Shown here: piece by piece, positions 1 to 9,404 of the stretch
Layout of the letters: every line of letters begins with the position of its first letter
Position numbering within the stretch: the stretch's first letter is position 1
Assembly (NCBI RefSeq): GCF_010994035.1
Contig: NZ_WIXN01000018.1
Location: 29,508 to 93,507, forward strand
Direction of reading: 5' to 3'
Length of the DNA: 64,000 nt
Source: Virgibacillus aidingensis
GTDB taxonomy: Bacteria; Bacillota; Bacilli; Bacillales; Amphibacillaceae
Made by a program: the position numbers and the translations under genes
Notes under the pieces: generated by a model
Told to the model about the DNA's origin: nothing
The model's input: the letters and a program-made list of their open reading frames with translations, nothing else
The model's database searches: none

Positions 1-390
1 GGAACCCCGAATTTTGCTGCCATCGATGTTTCATTTATTTCCTTAAAACTTATCTTACCGGTATTAAAAAAAATCATTGCAGAAAATAGTGACATCATTG
101 CCTTAATTAAACCACAGTTTGAAGCCGGCAGGGATCAGGTTGGCAAAAAGGGCATTGTAAGAGAAAAAAAAGTGCACGGGCAGGTAGTAAAAAATATCGT
201 TCATTTTGCAAAAAAAGAGGGTTATGATTTATGCGGAATTACATTTTCACCCATCACAGGGGGAGACGGCAATATTGAATTTCTTGCCCATTTCGGCTGG
301 AAAAAAGAAGTTGATAGTATCAATTTGACGGATGAGGATACAGAAAGACTGGTTAGCCAGGCTCAGGAAAAACTCCATCCTTCCACCTAA
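1..390 (+). CDS. tlyA: TlyA-family rRNA 2'-O-methyltransferase, C-terminal part
   Basis: Frame 1 is open from base 1 to a TAA ending at 390 and gives about 129 residues, so the 5' part lies outside the window. The visible part contains IDVSFISLKLILP, LIKPQFEAGRDQ and SPITGGDGNIEF, which are typical of the FtsJ-like SAM-dependent methyltransferase domain of TlyA/YqxC proteins. The family modifies rRNA at cytidine 2'-O positions; the N-terminal S4 RNA-binding domain would be upstream. Its position directly before argR and recN matches the conserved Bacillaceae order dxs-tlyA-argR-recN. Confidence 0.9.
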   Translation, partial: GTPNFAAIDVSFISLKLILPVLKKIIAENSDIIALIKPQFEAGRDQVGKKGIVREKKVHGQVVKNIVHFAKKEGYDLCGITFSPITGGDGNIEFLAHFGWKKEVDSINLTDEDTERLVSQAQEKLHPST

Positions 391-414
391 TATTTAATTA
401 AAGTGAGGTGCAAA

Positions 415-864
415 ATGAGCAAAATCCAGCGTCATATTAAAATAAGGGAACTTATCACAGAAAATGAAATCGAAACACAGGACGACCTTGTAGACCGATT
501 AAAAAGCATGGGCTACAATGTGACACAGGCAACAGTATCACGGGATATTAAAGAACTCCGTCTCGTAAAAGTGCCGGCAACAAGTGGAACATATAAATAT
601 AGCCTGCCTGCAGACCAGAAATTTAACCCGTTAAATAAATTAAAGCGTTTAATCATGGATGCATTTGTCAAAATAGACCATGCCAGTCATTTTATTGTTC
701 TGAAAACATTACCGGGAAATGCCCATGCGATTGGGGTTCTCATCGATAATCTGGATTGGGAGGAAATAATGGGTACCATTTGCGGGGATGACACATGCTT
801 AATTATTTGCAGGACACATACAGATGCAGAAACAATTAAGGAACGTTTTATCGAAATGCTATAA
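415..864 (+). CDS. argR: Arginine repressor ArgR/AhrC
   Basis: A 149-aa protein, the usual length for ArgR. The N-terminal winged helix-turn-helix (residues about 1-65, with SRDIKELRL as recognition region) binds ARG operators; the C-terminal domain contains [12 protein letters not shown], the arginine-binding and hexamerisation segment with its Asp pair. It represses arginine biosynthesis and activates catabolism when arginine is bound. The ATG at 415 is chosen over the upstream GTG at 403 because that GTG lies inside the ribosome-binding site GTGAGGTG. It follows tlyA closely and precedes recN, probably in one transcript. Confidence 0.95.
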   Translation: MSKIQRHIKIRELITENEIETQDDLVDRLKSMGYNVTQATVSRDIKELRLVKVPATSGTYKYSLPADQKFNPLNKLKRLIMDAFVKIDHASHFIVLKTLPGNAHAIGVLIDNLDWEEIMGTICGDDTCLIICRTHTDAETIKERFIEML

Positions 865-882
865 CATGGTGGTGAGTCCAGG

Positions 883-2607
883 TTGCTTACAGAGTTATCT
901 ATAAAAAACTTTGCAATTATTGATAAAATATCCATCACATTTAACGATGGCCTGACTGTGCTAACCGGTGAAACGGGTGCAGGCAAATCCATTATTATTG
1001 ATGCTGTACAGTTATTGGCGGGAGGCAGAGGATCTGTTGAGTTTGTAAGACATGGAAGTGAGAAAGCCGAAATACAGGGATTATTTACAATAGAGAACGA
1101 TCAACACCGTGTTTTTGAGATTGGAAAAACCTATGGGATAGAAATATCAGATCAGCAGGTTATCCTGCAGAGAGTAATTACAGCAGGCGGAAAGAGTATA
1201 TGCAGAATTAATGGTAAGCTGGTTACTCTGGCCATCTTAAGGGAATTTGGAAGAACGCTGATTGATATCCATAGCCAGCATGAGACACAGTCACTAATGA
1301 ACCCGGAAAATCATATCGATTTATTGGACCTATACGATCCTGATAGCATAAGAAAGGAAAAAGAGACATATCTTGATTTGTTTGAAAGTCTGCAATCATT
1401 AAAAAAACGCTTTAAGAAATTAAATGAAAATGAACAGGAGAATGCGCATCGTCTTGATCTGCTCGAATTTCAAAAACAAGAGCTTGAAGATGCCGAATTA
1501 ATACCTGATGAGGACGTCGAACTGGAACAGAAAAGAAACAAGCTTGCGAATTTTGAAAGGATATACAATTCGATACAAGATGCTTATAACGCATTATATG
1601 GTGAACAAAAAGGGCTGGAATGGGTAAATAAAGCCCAAACTTCTTTACTCGATAACAGCAAATATGATCCATTTATTGCTGAAAAAGGGGAAGAAATAGC
1701 AGATCATTATTTTGCCCTCGAAGAATTATCCTTTGAATTGGGAAGCTACATGAATGAGCAGCAATATGATCCGGATCAATTAAATGAAATAGAAGCCCGT
1801 CTTGATGAGCTAGACAGACTTAAGAAAAAATACGGTTCAACTGTAAACGAAATGATCAAATATGCTGCCAAAATAGAAGAAGAAATTGATCAGCTTAAAA
1901 ATAAAGAATACCATCTTGCAAATTTACAGGAAGAAATAATTGAAAAAGAAAAAGACGCATATTTGGAAGCAAAGCAATTGCATGACAGCAGGAAAAATGC
2001 AGCAAAAGCACTTACTGCAGAGATGTATAAAGAATTTAAAGATTTGTATTTGGAAAAAGCTTCATTTAAAATCGAATTCAACTCAGATACTGAGACTAAA
2101 GGAGAGCCGAAACTGCATCAAAATGGTTTTGACCATGTACACTTTTTAATTTCTACCAACCCGGGAGAACCATTAAAGCTATTGCATAAAATTGCTTCCG
2201 GGGGAGAGCTCTCAAGAATCATGCTTGCCTTAAAAAGAATCTTTGCCAGACATCAGGGTATTACCAGTGTTATTTTTGATGAAGTCGACACAGGAGTAAG
2301 CGGCAGAGTAGCTCAAGCTATCGCAGAAAAGATTTATCAGATTTCTGCCGGATCACAAGTATTGTGCATTACACATTTGCCACAGGTTGCTTCCATGGCA
2401 GACACACATAAATTAATTGAAAAAAGTGTAATTAATAACCGAACAACGACAATTATTTCCCAACTAATTCCGAATGAACAAATTGATGAATTGAGCAGAA
2501 TGATTACAGGTACGGAATTGACAGAAACGGCAAAAGAGCATGCCAGGGAAATGCTTGATCTGGCTGAAAAATTTAAGAATAAACTGATTAAAAAAGCCGG
2601 AAACTAA
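883..2607 (+). CDS. recN: DNA repair protein RecN
   Basis: A 574-aa SMC-like ATPase of normal family length. The Walker A motif GETGAGKS is at residues 29-36, a long coiled-coil middle section runs roughly 150-370, and the C-terminal ABC signature (ASGGELSR) and Walker B (VIFDEVDTG) are intact. RecN acts early at double-strand breaks, tethering ends for recombination. A TTG start is used; a GGTGAG Shine-Dalgarno sits about 7 bases upstream. The stop codon lies within an intrinsic terminator hairpin, so transcription of the upstream cluster probably ends here. Confidence 0.96.
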   Translation: MLTELSIKNFAIIDKISITFNDGLTVLTGETGAGKSIIIDAVQLLAGGRGSVEFVRHGSEKAEIQGLFTIENDQHRVFEIGKTYGIEISDQQVILQRVITAGGKSICRINGKLVTLAILREFGRTLIDIHSQHETQSLMNPENHIDLLDLYDPDSIRKEKETYLDLFESLQSLKKRFKKLNENEQENAHRLDLLEFQKQELEDAELIPDEDVELEQKRNKLANFERIYNSIQDAYNALYGEQKGLEWVNKAQTSLLDNSKYDPFIAEKGEEIADHYFALEELSFELGSYMNEQQYDPDQLNEIEARLDELDRLKKKYGSTVNEMIKYAAKIEEEIDQLKNKEYHLANLQEEIIEKEKDAYLEAKQLHDSRKNAAKALTAEMYKEFKDLYLEKASFKIEFNSDTETKGEPKLHQNGFDHVHFLISTNPGEPLKLLHKIASGGELSRIMLALKRIFARHQGITSVIFDEVDTGVSGRVAQAIAEKIYQISAGSQVLCITHLPQVASMADTHKLIEKSVINNRTTTIISQLIPNEQIDELSRMITGTELTETAKEHAREMLDLAEKFKNKLIKKAGN

Positions 2608-2626
2608 TACAGCCGGCTTTTTTATT
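2591..2626 (+). terminator. Intrinsic terminator of recN
   Basis: The 10-bp stem AAAAAGCCGG (2591-2600) pairs with CCGGCTTTTT (2613-2622) and is followed by more T residues. The left arm overlaps the last codons of recN. Confidence 0.85.
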
Positions 2627-2847
2627 ATTTCTCCACGGGAAAAATTTTATCCTCACTTTCAAATAAATGACATGGAATTGAATCCTTCCGTGCATCGTTA
2701 CTGAATTATGCATGGATGCCTCTATTTCAAATAGGAAATTATACACAGCATTCTTATGTTTCACCAGTTTAAAACAGAGGGAGAAAGGTCAAATTAGAAA
2801 TACAGATAAAAACATGGTATGGGTTTGGAATAAGGAGGGTGAAGTAA

Positions 2848-4137
2848 TTGAAATGGATAAACACGGATCAAATAAGAAAGATAATTGGTGCGCTTCTCCT
2901 TATATTTGTATTGACAATTCCTTTTTCCGCCCCAATTCAACAATATCTTTCCATCCCAGATGAAATTGTTACCTTTAACGATCAGACTCCAATACAACTT
3001 CCGGAACTGGGTGAAAATGTATCGATCAGCACTTCAGAAGAAAGTGTTCAAGCGATTGACTCCTCCAATTTTTATGCAGAGGAAGCCGGGAACAGTGAGT
3101 TGACATATGAGGTTGCCGGCTTTCCGATAAAAAAGGTTAATCTTTCCGTTTTAGATGATATTAACGTCATTCCTGGAGGCCAATCAATCGGCGTTCAGCT
3201 TCACACTCAAGGAGTACTTGTTGTCGGCCATCACCTGGTAAAAGTGGATGATACAGCTTTATCACCGGGGGAAGAAGCAGACATTCAAGTGGGAGACATT
3301 ATTTTGAATATAAACGGTGATCCCATAGAAGAAATGAAAGATGTAAAACCATTTGTTGAATCAGCCGGAGAAGATGGCGATTCGCTAACCGTAAAAATAA
3401 AAAGAGGCAAGCAAACAATGGAAACGGAGTTAAAGCCACAATTAGATACAGATGATAAGGAGTACAAAATTGGCTTGTATATCCGTGATGCGGCCGCAGG
3501 GATTGGAACCATGACATTTTATGATCCCGATTCGCAAAAATATGGTGCACTCGGACATGTGATATCTGACATGGATACGCAAAAGCCAATTGAAATTCAT
3601 AACGGTACTATTGTTAGGTCATCTGTCAATTCAATTGAAAAGGGCAATAATGGAATACCAGGTGAAAAACAGGCAAGATTTTCCAGTGATAGTGATCAAT
3701 TAGGCTCAATAACCAAAAATAGTCCGTTCGGCATTTTCGGCAAGCTGGATGAAACGATAAAAAATGGTTCCTATGATGAACCAATGCCTGTAGCATTATC
3801 CCATGAGGTAGAAGAAGGACCTGCAGAAATTCTGACAGTAGTTGAAGGTGAAAAAGTGGAAGCGTTCGATATTGAAATTGTAAGCTCTGTTCCTCAGAAA
3901 TTTCCGGCTACCAAAGGAATGGTGGTTCAAATTACTGATCCTGAATTACTAAAGCATACAGGCGGGATCGTTCAGGGAATGAGCGGCAGCCCAATTATAC
4001 AAAATGGAAAGATTGTTGGTGCAGTGACACATGTATTTGTAAATGACCCCACTTCAGGATACGGCGTTCATATAGAATGGATGCTCAATGATGCAGGAAT
4101 CAGTGTTAGAAAAAAATCAGAAGAAAAAGCTGGTTAA
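2848..4137 (+). CDS. spoIVB: SpoIVB serine peptidase (S55), pro-sigma-K checkpoint
   Basis: A 429-aa protein with one N-terminal membrane segment (about 11-28), a PDZ domain (about 105-190) and an S55 peptidase domain. Catalytic His237 lies in YGALGHVIS and Ser379 in QGMSGSPI, within one residue of the B. subtilis positions (236 and 378). In the family it is secreted from the forespore and cleaves SpoIVFA, triggering SpoIVFB processing of pro-sigma-K. The TTG at 2848 is 7 bases after an excellent AAGGAGGGT site (2832-2840). It sits between recN and spo0A as in other Bacillaceae and has its own terminator. Confidence 0.97.
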   Translation: MKWINTDQIRKIIGALLLIFVLTIPFSAPIQQYLSIPDEIVTFNDQTPIQLPELGENVSISTSEESVQAIDSSNFYAEEAGNSELTYEVAGFPIKKVNLSVLDDINVIPGGQSIGVQLHTQGVLVVGHHLVKVDDTALSPGEEADIQVGDIILNINGDPIEEMKDVKPFVESAGEDGDSLTVKIKRGKQTMETELKPQLDTDDKEYKIGLYIRDAAAGIGTMTFYDPDSQKYGALGHVISDMDTQKPIEIHNGTIVRSSVNSIEKGNNGIPGEKQARFSSDSDQLGSITKNSPFGIFGKLDETIKNGSYDEPMPVALSHEVEEGPAEILTVVEGEKVEAFDIEIVSSVPQKFPATKGMVVQITDPELLKHTGGIVQGMSGSPIIQNGKIVGAVTHVFVNDPTSGYGVHIEWMLNDAGISVRKKSEEKAG

Positions 4138-4141
4138 AAAG

Positions 4142-4173
4142 ACTTGTGGATGAATTCATCCACAAGTTTTTTT
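4142..4173 (+). terminator. Intrinsic terminator of spoIVB
   Basis: A perfect long palindrome with arms ACTTGTGGATG and CATCCACAAGT around AATT (4142-4167) is followed by a T tract. Confidence 0.9.
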
Positions 4174-4257
4174 AATCAAAAAGCAAAGAAATTTATTATA
4201 TTTTTCTTCTTTATAGATATTTCAGATAAATTTATGGTATAATAAAATAAATATTTT

Positions 4258-4274
4258 TCGACAAGACTTGTCGA
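4258..4274 (+). promoter_or_regulatory. Paired 0A-box palindrome upstream of spo0A
   Basis: TCGACAAG-A-CTTGTCGA is a perfect 8-bp inverted repeat with a one-base spacer. Its arms contain TTCGACA (4257-4263) and TGTCGAT (4269-4275), matching the TGTCGAA 0A-box in both orientations. A further 0A-like TTCGAAA is at 4349-4355. A TATAAT (4238-4243) just upstream could be the -10 of a vegetative promoter. Autoregulation by phosphorylated Spo0A is inferred. Confidence 0.65.
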
Positions 4275-4359
4275 TATTAATCAAATTATATCGCAAACAG
4301 CAGAAAATCGAAGTAAACTAAAGAAATTCTAAAAAAATCCAAAGTTTTTTCGAAATAAA

Positions 4360-4386
4360 AAAGGATATTTATAATATATGTAGAAT
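4360..4386 (+). promoter_or_regulatory. Sigma-H promoter of spo0A
   Basis: AAAGGATAT (4360-4368), an 11-base spacer, and GTAGAAT (4380-4386) fit the sigma-H consensus RNAGGAWWW-N11/12-RNNGAAT at every defined position. It lies 50 bases before the spo0A start, as expected for the sporulation promoter. Confidence 0.8.
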
Positions 4387-4435
4387 AAGTAAGTAAGTGA
4401 AGGCGAATGAATTACATAAAGGGAGGAAATTTGCA

Positions 4436-5212
4436 GTGGATAAAATTTCAGTGGTATTAGTGGATGATAACAAAGAGCTTGTGCAATTAATGGAGGACTA
4501 CTTTGATGAACAGGAGGATATTGAAGTCATTGGAACGGCTTACAACGGAAAAGATTGTTTAAGTTTACTGGAAGAAACTAAGCCGGATGTGCTTCTGCTT
4601 GATATCATTATGCCGCATGTAGATGGTCTTAATGTATTAAATTCAATTAAAGATGACCCTGATAAACCTCATGTTATTATGCTTACAGCATTTGGACAGG
4701 AAGAAGTAATGAAAAAAGCCGTCGATTACGGGGCGTCCTATTTTATATTAAAACCATTTGATCTGGATAATTTGTCTGATCAAATCAGGCAGGTACAGGG
4801 AAACAGTGCCTCGCTGCCTTCAAGCTCCAGAAAAGGAATTAAGAGGGAAAAGAAAAAGCAGGATCTGGAAGCAAGTATAACGAATATTATTCATGAGATT
4901 GGTGTACCAGCTCATATCAAAGGATACATGTATTTACGGGAAGCAATTACAATGGTATATAATGATATTGAATTGCTTGGTTCCATTACAAAAGTACTTT
5001 ACCCTGATATCGCGAAAAAATATAATACAACTTCCTCACGGGTTGAACGGGCAATTCGCCATGCGATAGAAGTAGCATGGAGCAGGGGAAATATTGATTC
5101 CATTTCAGCCTTGTTTGGCTATACTATAAGCATTACCAAAGCAAAACCGACCAATTCGGAGTTTATCGCCATGGTCGCTGATCGTCTGCGTCTGGAGCAC
5201 AGGGCAAGTTAA
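4436..5212 (+). CDS. spo0A: Sporulation master regulator Spo0A
   Basis: A response regulator of 258 aa. From the GTG at 4436 the phospho-acceptor falls at Asp56 (LLLDIIMP), with acidic residues Asp10/Asp11, exactly as in B. subtilis; this and GGGAGG at 4421-4426 support the start. The C-terminal DNA-binding domain (about 145-258) carries the conserved [15 protein letters not shown] helix. Phosphorylated Spo0A activates spoIIA, spoIIE and spoIIG and represses abrB. The gene has its own sigma-H promoter and 0A boxes and shares a terminator with the convergent aspartokinase gene. Confidence 0.98.
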   Translation: MDKISVVLVDDNKELVQLMEDYFDEQEDIEVIGTAYNGKDCLSLLEETKPDVLLLDIIMPHVDGLNVLNSIKDDPDKPHVIMLTAFGQEEVMKKAVDYGASYFILKPFDLDNLSDQIRQVQGNSASLPSSSRKGIKREKKKQDLEASITNIIHEIGVPAHIKGYMYLREAITMVYNDIELLGSITKVLYPDIAKKYNTTSSRVERAIRHAIEVAWSRGNIDSISALFGYTISITKAKPTNSEFIAMVADRLRLEHRAS

Positions 5213-5315
5213 GGTCAAAAAATATGCTGATGCATGGATAGGACAATGCCAATTTACACACAAAAGGTAAAATGGCTTGCCCTGTTTCAGGGGAAATAAT
5301 GAAAATTCGTTTAAT

Positions 5316-5356
5316 AAAAACACCGATGGGATTATCTATCCCATCGGTATTTTTAT
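5316..5356. terminator. Bidirectional terminator between spo0A and aspartokinase
   Basis: ACCGATGGGAT (5322-5332) pairs with ATCCCATCGGT (5338-5348). It has an A-rich left flank and a T-rich right flank, so it can end transcripts from both strands. Confidence 0.85.
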
Positions 5357-5361
5357 TATTT

Positions 5362-6738
5362 TTATACAGTTGCTTTTTCTTTTGATTCGACTTCTTCGAA
5401 ATAAGCATTATATAAAGATCTTACTGCTTTATCCAGATTTTCCGATTTAATGCCAAACATCATGGAAACTTCCGAAGAACCCTGGTTGATCATTTCAATA
5501 TTTACATTGGCATTGGAAATAGCTGCAGTTGCTTTACTCGCAATACCAATTGTGCTCACTAAACCTTCACCAACGACCATAACAATCGCAAGGCCGCGCT
5601 CCATCTTGATTGTGTCAGGATCAAGTTCTTCCTCTATTCGTTTCAGAATATAAGCTTCTTTTTCCTTCGATAATTTACTGTCCCGTATAATAATCGTCAT
5701 ATCATCAATACCAGATGGGGCATGTTCAAAGGATACGCCGGCATCTTCAAGAATTCCAAATAGTTTTCTGCCAAAACCAACTTCCTGATTCATTAAGTAC
5801 TTGCTGATGTACAAGCTTGAAAATCCGGTATCACTGGCAATTCCGGCAACACATTTCTGGTTTTGTTTTTTCTCCGCAATGATCATTGTGCCCGGAAGTT
5901 CAGGTTTATTGGTATTTTTTATACAAACAGGAATTTTTTTATCAAATGCAGGCCTTAAAGCTTCATCGTGAAAAACAGAAAAACCGGCATAGGACAGTTC
6001 CCGCATTTCTTTATAGGTTAATGTATTAATTTTCTTAGGGTTTTTAACAATTTTTGGGTTAACTGCATATACAGAATCCACGTCTGTAAAATTTTCATAC
6101 AGGGATGCTTTTACACCTGCAGCTATAATTGAACCGCTTATATCTGAACCACCTCTGGAAAAGGTGACAAGCTGACCATCTTCTGTATATCCGAAAAACC
6201 CGGGAATCACCAATATGCCGTCCAAATTACGTAATTGATGTATTTTTTCATAGCTTTCCGGCAGGATTTTAGAATTGCCGTTTTTATAGCTGACAATAAT
6301 TCCGGCATCTTTCGGATTTACATATGATGCTTTAATGCCGATTGTTTTCAAGTATTCGCTCAATATTTTTGCTGAGCTGTCTTCACCGATTGCTTTCAAA
6401 GCATTTAGTTTTCTTGTGTTGGAAGAGGGCATTTGAAGAACTTGTTTGATTTTGTCATTGATCTCTCCCAACAGAGACTCGGGAAGATTCAGCTCCTCCA
6501 CGATTTCTCTGAATCGTTCCATAACAATTTCTTCACAGTTTTCAAAAGGTTCATTGTTAAGGTAACAATTCCCAAGCTGAATTAACATGTCTGTTACTTT
6601 AAAATCCTCTTCAGATCTTTTTCCGGGTGCTGATACTACAATAAACTTCCTTTCAGGGTCACTTGTAACAATATTTGCTACTTTTTTAATCTGTGCTGCA
6701 TTTGCTACAGAAGTTCCCCCGAATTTTGAAACCTTCAT
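5362..6738 (-). CDS. Aspartokinase (monofunctional, LysC/ThrA-type)
   Basis: A 458-aa enzyme that phosphorylates aspartate, the first step to lysine, diaminopimelate, threonine and methionine. The N-terminal kinase motif KFGGTSV, the substrate motif FSRGGSDISGS and a C-terminal pair of ACT regulatory domains (from about 300) are present. Length and the lack of an internal start resemble the YclM/aspartokinase III type rather than the alpha/beta LysC type. It lies alone on the minus strand, convergent with spo0A. The upstream leader is only about 140 bases and shows no lysine riboswitch or T-box that I can see, so its regulation is unclear. Confidence 0.92.
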   Translation of the reverse strand: MKVSKFGGTSVANAAQIKKVANIVTSDPERKFIVVSAPGKRSEEDFKVTDMLIQLGNCYLNNEPFENCEEIVMERFREIVEELNLPESLLGEINDKIKQVLQMPSSNTRKLNALKAIGEDSSAKILSEYLKTIGIKASYVNPKDAGIIVSYKNGNSKILPESYEKIHQLRNLDGILVIPGFFGYTEDGQLVTFSRGGSDISGSIIAAGVKASLYENFTDVDSVYAVNPKIVKNPKKINTLTYKEMRELSYAGFSVFHDEALRPAFDKKIPVCIKNTNKPELPGTMIIAEKKQNQKCVAGIASDTGFSSLYISKYLMNQEVGFGRKLFGILEDAGVSFEHAPSGIDDMTIIIRDSKLSKEKEAYILKRIEEELDPDTIKMERGLAIVMVVGEGLVSTIGIASKATAAISNANVNIEMINQGSSEVSMMFGIKSENLDKAVRSLYNAYFEEVESKEKATV

Positions 6739-6877
6739 GTTTCTATCATACCTCCATGTTTTTAATCTATTTTACATAATAACATATCTGAACAGGATTG
6801 AAAGTGTTTATTAAAAGAAGCTGGAGTGAATAATGGCTGCATAACAGAACCGCTGTCCACTCATGAAAATTAAATAA

Positions 6878-7123
6878 TTAATTTTCCTTGTTTTGATTTT
6901 CCTGTTTCCTTACCCTTTGCCGCTTTCGATCCCGATGCACGATAAAACCGCCTATAAAAGCGATGCCGCCTATAAATAAAATTAACCCGATAATAAATTG
7001 AATGCTGGTATGAAAAAATACGGCTGCGAGTTCATTAAATATGGCATCTCTCATCAGTTTAATTCCGTATGCTGCAAGCACACCCGGGATTACAAGCAGA
7101 AGCACTGCAATAAATCTGTACAT
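6878..7123 (-). CDS. yqzF: DUF2627 small membrane protein (YqzF-like)
   Basis: An 81-aa protein with two hydrophobic segments (about 5-22 and 37-60) and a highly basic, charged tail. It corresponds to the DUF2627/YqzF family found next to bkdR in Bacillaceae; no biochemical role is established. The start is the ATG at 7123, preceded by AAGGGGAAG; an upstream extension to 7249 would overlap the bkdR promoter region and lacks a site. It is transcribed divergently from bkdR. Confidence 0.8.
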   Translation of the reverse strand: MYRFIAVLLLVIPGVLAAYGIKLMRDAIFNELAAVFFHTSIQFIIGLILFIGGIAFIGGFIVHRDRKRQRVRKQENQNKEN

Positions 7124-7211
7124 CACACTTCCCCTTAGTTGATAAATAATGAATACCATTAACAGTATAACAAATAATGAATAAAAATAGGAATCAAAGA
7201 TGTTTGCCAAA

Positions 7212-7253
7212 CATTGCATAGTATTGTATGCTGAAAACATGCAAAACAATGCA
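7212..7253. promoter_or_regulatory. Cluster of TGCAT/ATGCA half-sites before bkdR
   Basis: TTGCAT, TATGC, ATGCAAAA and ATGCA occur within about 40 bases directly upstream of bkdR. Similar half-sites (ATGCA at 9347-9351, TGCAT at 9358-9362) occur upstream of the sigma-54 promoter of the operon that BkdR should control. A shared BkdR-binding motif is an inference. Confidence 0.35.
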
Positions 7254-7266
7254 GGGCGGGATGTTT

Positions 7267-9336
7267 ATGAAATCTGTACTAATTGTTGGTGCCGGTAAAG
7301 GCGGGACAGCTTTACTGAATATATTTTATGCAACTGAAAAGTTAAAAATAGCCGGGGTGGTTGATAAAAACCTTGATGCCCCAGGGATAAAGCTGGCAGA
7401 GAAATATAACATTCCAACCTATTCTGATTGGAAAAAACAGCTGAACAAAAAAATAGATATTATTGTAGAAGCAACAGGCGACGACAGCGTGCTTGAAGAA
7501 TTAATAAGGAAGAGAAGCGGGAAAACCGTCGTAATTCCAGGTACGGTAGCATACATCATTTCTGAATTATTCAATGAAAAAGAGGCCTTATTAAACAGGA
7601 TTAAATTACAAATGAATAACCAAAATCTGATCCTTGATAATATAAGAGATGGTATGATTGTTGTTGATCATGAGGGTATAGTTCAGTTTGTAAACCACAG
7701 CGCAGTAAAAATTATTGGCAGTACGAAGCAAGAGTTTGAAGGAAAATATATTCGAAATGTCATTTCCAATTCAAGGCTGCCGGATGTACTGCGGGATAAA
7801 AAGAAAGAAGTAAATCAAAAGCTTGTATTAAAAAACGGCAAGAAAATTATTACAACACGCATCCCGATTATCAATAATGAAGATAGCCTTGTTGGCGCAT
7901 TTGCTGTGTTTAAGGATATTACTGAAGTAATGAATTTGGCGGAAGAAAATACAGACCTGAATGAAATAAAGACCATGCTGGAAGCAATCATCCAATCGTC
8001 CGATGAAGCAATAAGCGTAGTTGATGAAAAAGGCATCGGTTTAATGATCAATCCTGCCTATTTACGTATTACCGGCATGAAAGAGTCCGATATTATTGGA
8101 GAGCCGGCAACTGCAGATATTTCCGAAGGGGAGAGCATGCATATGAAGGTGCTGAAAACCCGCCGGCCGGTACGCGGGGCAAGGATGAAGGTCGGTCCAA
8201 AAAAGAAGGACGTATATGTTAATGTAGCACCTATTATCGTCGATGGAATCATAAAAGGAAGTGTCGGTGTTTTACATGATGTAACGGAAATTCAGTCACT
8301 AACAAGTGAATTAAAGCGGGCTAGACAGATCATCCGGAATCTGGAAGCAAAATACACCTTTGATGACATTATCGGGAATTCACCTGAAATGAAGCTGGCT
8401 TTGGAACAGGCAAAGGTAGGAGCAAGAACGCCGGCCACTGTTTTATTGCGCGGTAATTCGGGTACAGGCAAAGAGCTGTTTGCCCATGCGATACATAATG
8501 AAAGTGACAGGAAGCATAAGAAATTTATCCGGGTTAATTGTGCAGCCATTTCAGAAAGCATATTGGAAAGTGAACTTTTCGGGTATGAAGAAGGAGCCTT
8601 TTCAGGAGCAAAACACGGAGGTAAAAAAGGGTTGTTTGAAGAGGCAAATCATGGAAGCATCTTTCTGGATGAAATAGGGGAACTTTCATTAAACATGCAA
8701 GCCAAACTGCTGCGGGTTTTACAGGAAAACGAAATTGTCCGTGTTGGGGGGACCGATCCCATTTCCATAGATGTACGGGTAATAACTGCTACAAATGTTA
8801 ATTTGGAAAAGGCAATTATGAATAAAACATTTCGTGAAGATCTGTATTACAGATTAACCCGCCTTCCCATCTATATTCCCTCATTACAGGAAAGAATTGA
8901 GGATTTACCGGAGCTAACCGAAAATATTATTCTAAAATTAAATCAGGATTATGGCAGAAAAATAAAGCATATTTCAAAAGAAGCACTTATAAAATTAACC
9001 AGCTATCATTGGCCGGGTAATATACGGGAGCTGGAAAATGTCATTGGCCGGGCAATGATTTATATGGATATAAATGAGGAAACGATAAAAAAACATCATT
9101 TGCCGGAGCTTAATGTTTCCGGTGACGCAATAAACCATTCCGATAAAAAAGAAAATATTTCGATAGAGAAACCACTACAGCAAGCGTTAAATCAATTTGA
9201 AAAAGAATATATTTATGAAGCTTATAAACAAAATCAATACAATAAAACTAAAACCGCTAAAATGTTAAATATTTCCTTAAGGAATTTATACTATAAAATG
9301 GACAAGTATCAGCTTGAAAGAAAAAGCATGCAGTAA
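7267..9336 (+). CDS. bkdR: Sigma-54-dependent activator BkdR
   Basis: A 689-aa enhancer-binding protein. It begins with a Rossmann-like segment (IVGAGKGGTALL, residues about 1-120), followed by two PAS domains (about 130-225 and 245-345). The AAA+ domain has Walker A GNSGTGKE, Walker B SIFLDEIGE and the sigma-54 contact loop in the form GAFSGA instead of GAFTGA. A Fis-type helix-turn-helix (KTKTAKMLNISLRNLYYKM) ends the protein. The ATG at 7267 fits GGGCGGG better than the in-frame ATGs at 7228 and 7261. It should activate the sigma-54 promoter at 9405-9420; the PAS/Rossmann part probably senses an effector. Confidence 0.93.
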   Translation: MKSVLIVGAGKGGTALLNIFYATEKLKIAGVVDKNLDAPGIKLAEKYNIPTYSDWKKQLNKKIDIIVEATGDDSVLEELIRKRSGKTVVIPGTVAYIISELFNEKEALLNRIKLQMNNQNLILDNIRDGMIVVDHEGIVQFVNHSAVKIIGSTKQEFEGKYIRNVISNSRLPDVLRDKKKEVNQKLVLKNGKKIITTRIPIINNEDSLVGAFAVFKDITEVMNLAEENTDLNEIKTMLEAIIQSSDEAISVVDEKGIGLMINPAYLRITGMKESDIIGEPATADISEGESMHMKVLKTRRPVRGARMKVGPKKKDVYVNVAPIIVDGIIKGSVGVLHDVTEIQSLTSELKRARQIIRNLEAKYTFDDIIGNSPEMKLALEQAKVGARTPATVLLRGNSGTGKELFAHAIHNESDRKHKKFIRVNCAAISESILESELFGYEEGAFSGAKHGGKKGLFEEANHGSIFLDEIGELSLNMQAKLLRVLQENEIVRVGGTDPISIDVRVITATNVNLEKAIMNKTFREDLYYRLTRLPIYIPSLQERIEDLPELTENIILKLNQDYGRKIKHISKEALIKLTSYHWPGNIRELENVIGRAMIYMDINEETIKKHHLPELNVSGDAINHSDKKENISIEKPLQQALNQFEKEYIYEAYKQNQYNKTKTAKMLNISLRNLYYKMDKYQLERKSMQ

Positions 9337-9346
9337 ATTGCAAGAA

Positions 9347-9362
9347 ATGCAGATTTTTGCAT
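9347..9362. promoter_or_regulatory. Putative BkdR upstream activating sequence
   Basis: ATGCA (9347-9351), six bases, TGCAT (9358-9362) form an inverted repeat about 45 bases before the -24/-12 elements. This spacing suits an enhancer-binding protein. The assignment rests on position and on the similar half-sites before bkdR. Confidence 0.35.
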
Positions 9363-9404
9363 ATATACTTTTCCGTAAATGAAGCGCTTACAAGTGATTT
9401 GGGA

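Noticed and set aside
687..992. Minus-strand ORF over argR/recN
   Set aside because: Antisense to two intact conserved genes, no ribosome-binding site, and no recognisable motif.
2712..2963. Plus-strand ORF overlapping the start of spoIVB in another frame
   Set aside because: It overlaps the strong spoIVB Shine-Dalgarno and N-terminus and encodes nothing recognisable.
6739..6877. Possible lysine riboswitch or T-box before the aspartokinase
   Set aside because: The leader is only about 140 bases and contains neither the lysine aptamer landmarks nor a T-box motif.
9382..9391. Full CcpA cre site before ptb
   Set aside because: Only the AAGCGCTT core and one flank fit; listed as a weak part of the promoter finding rather than as a feature.
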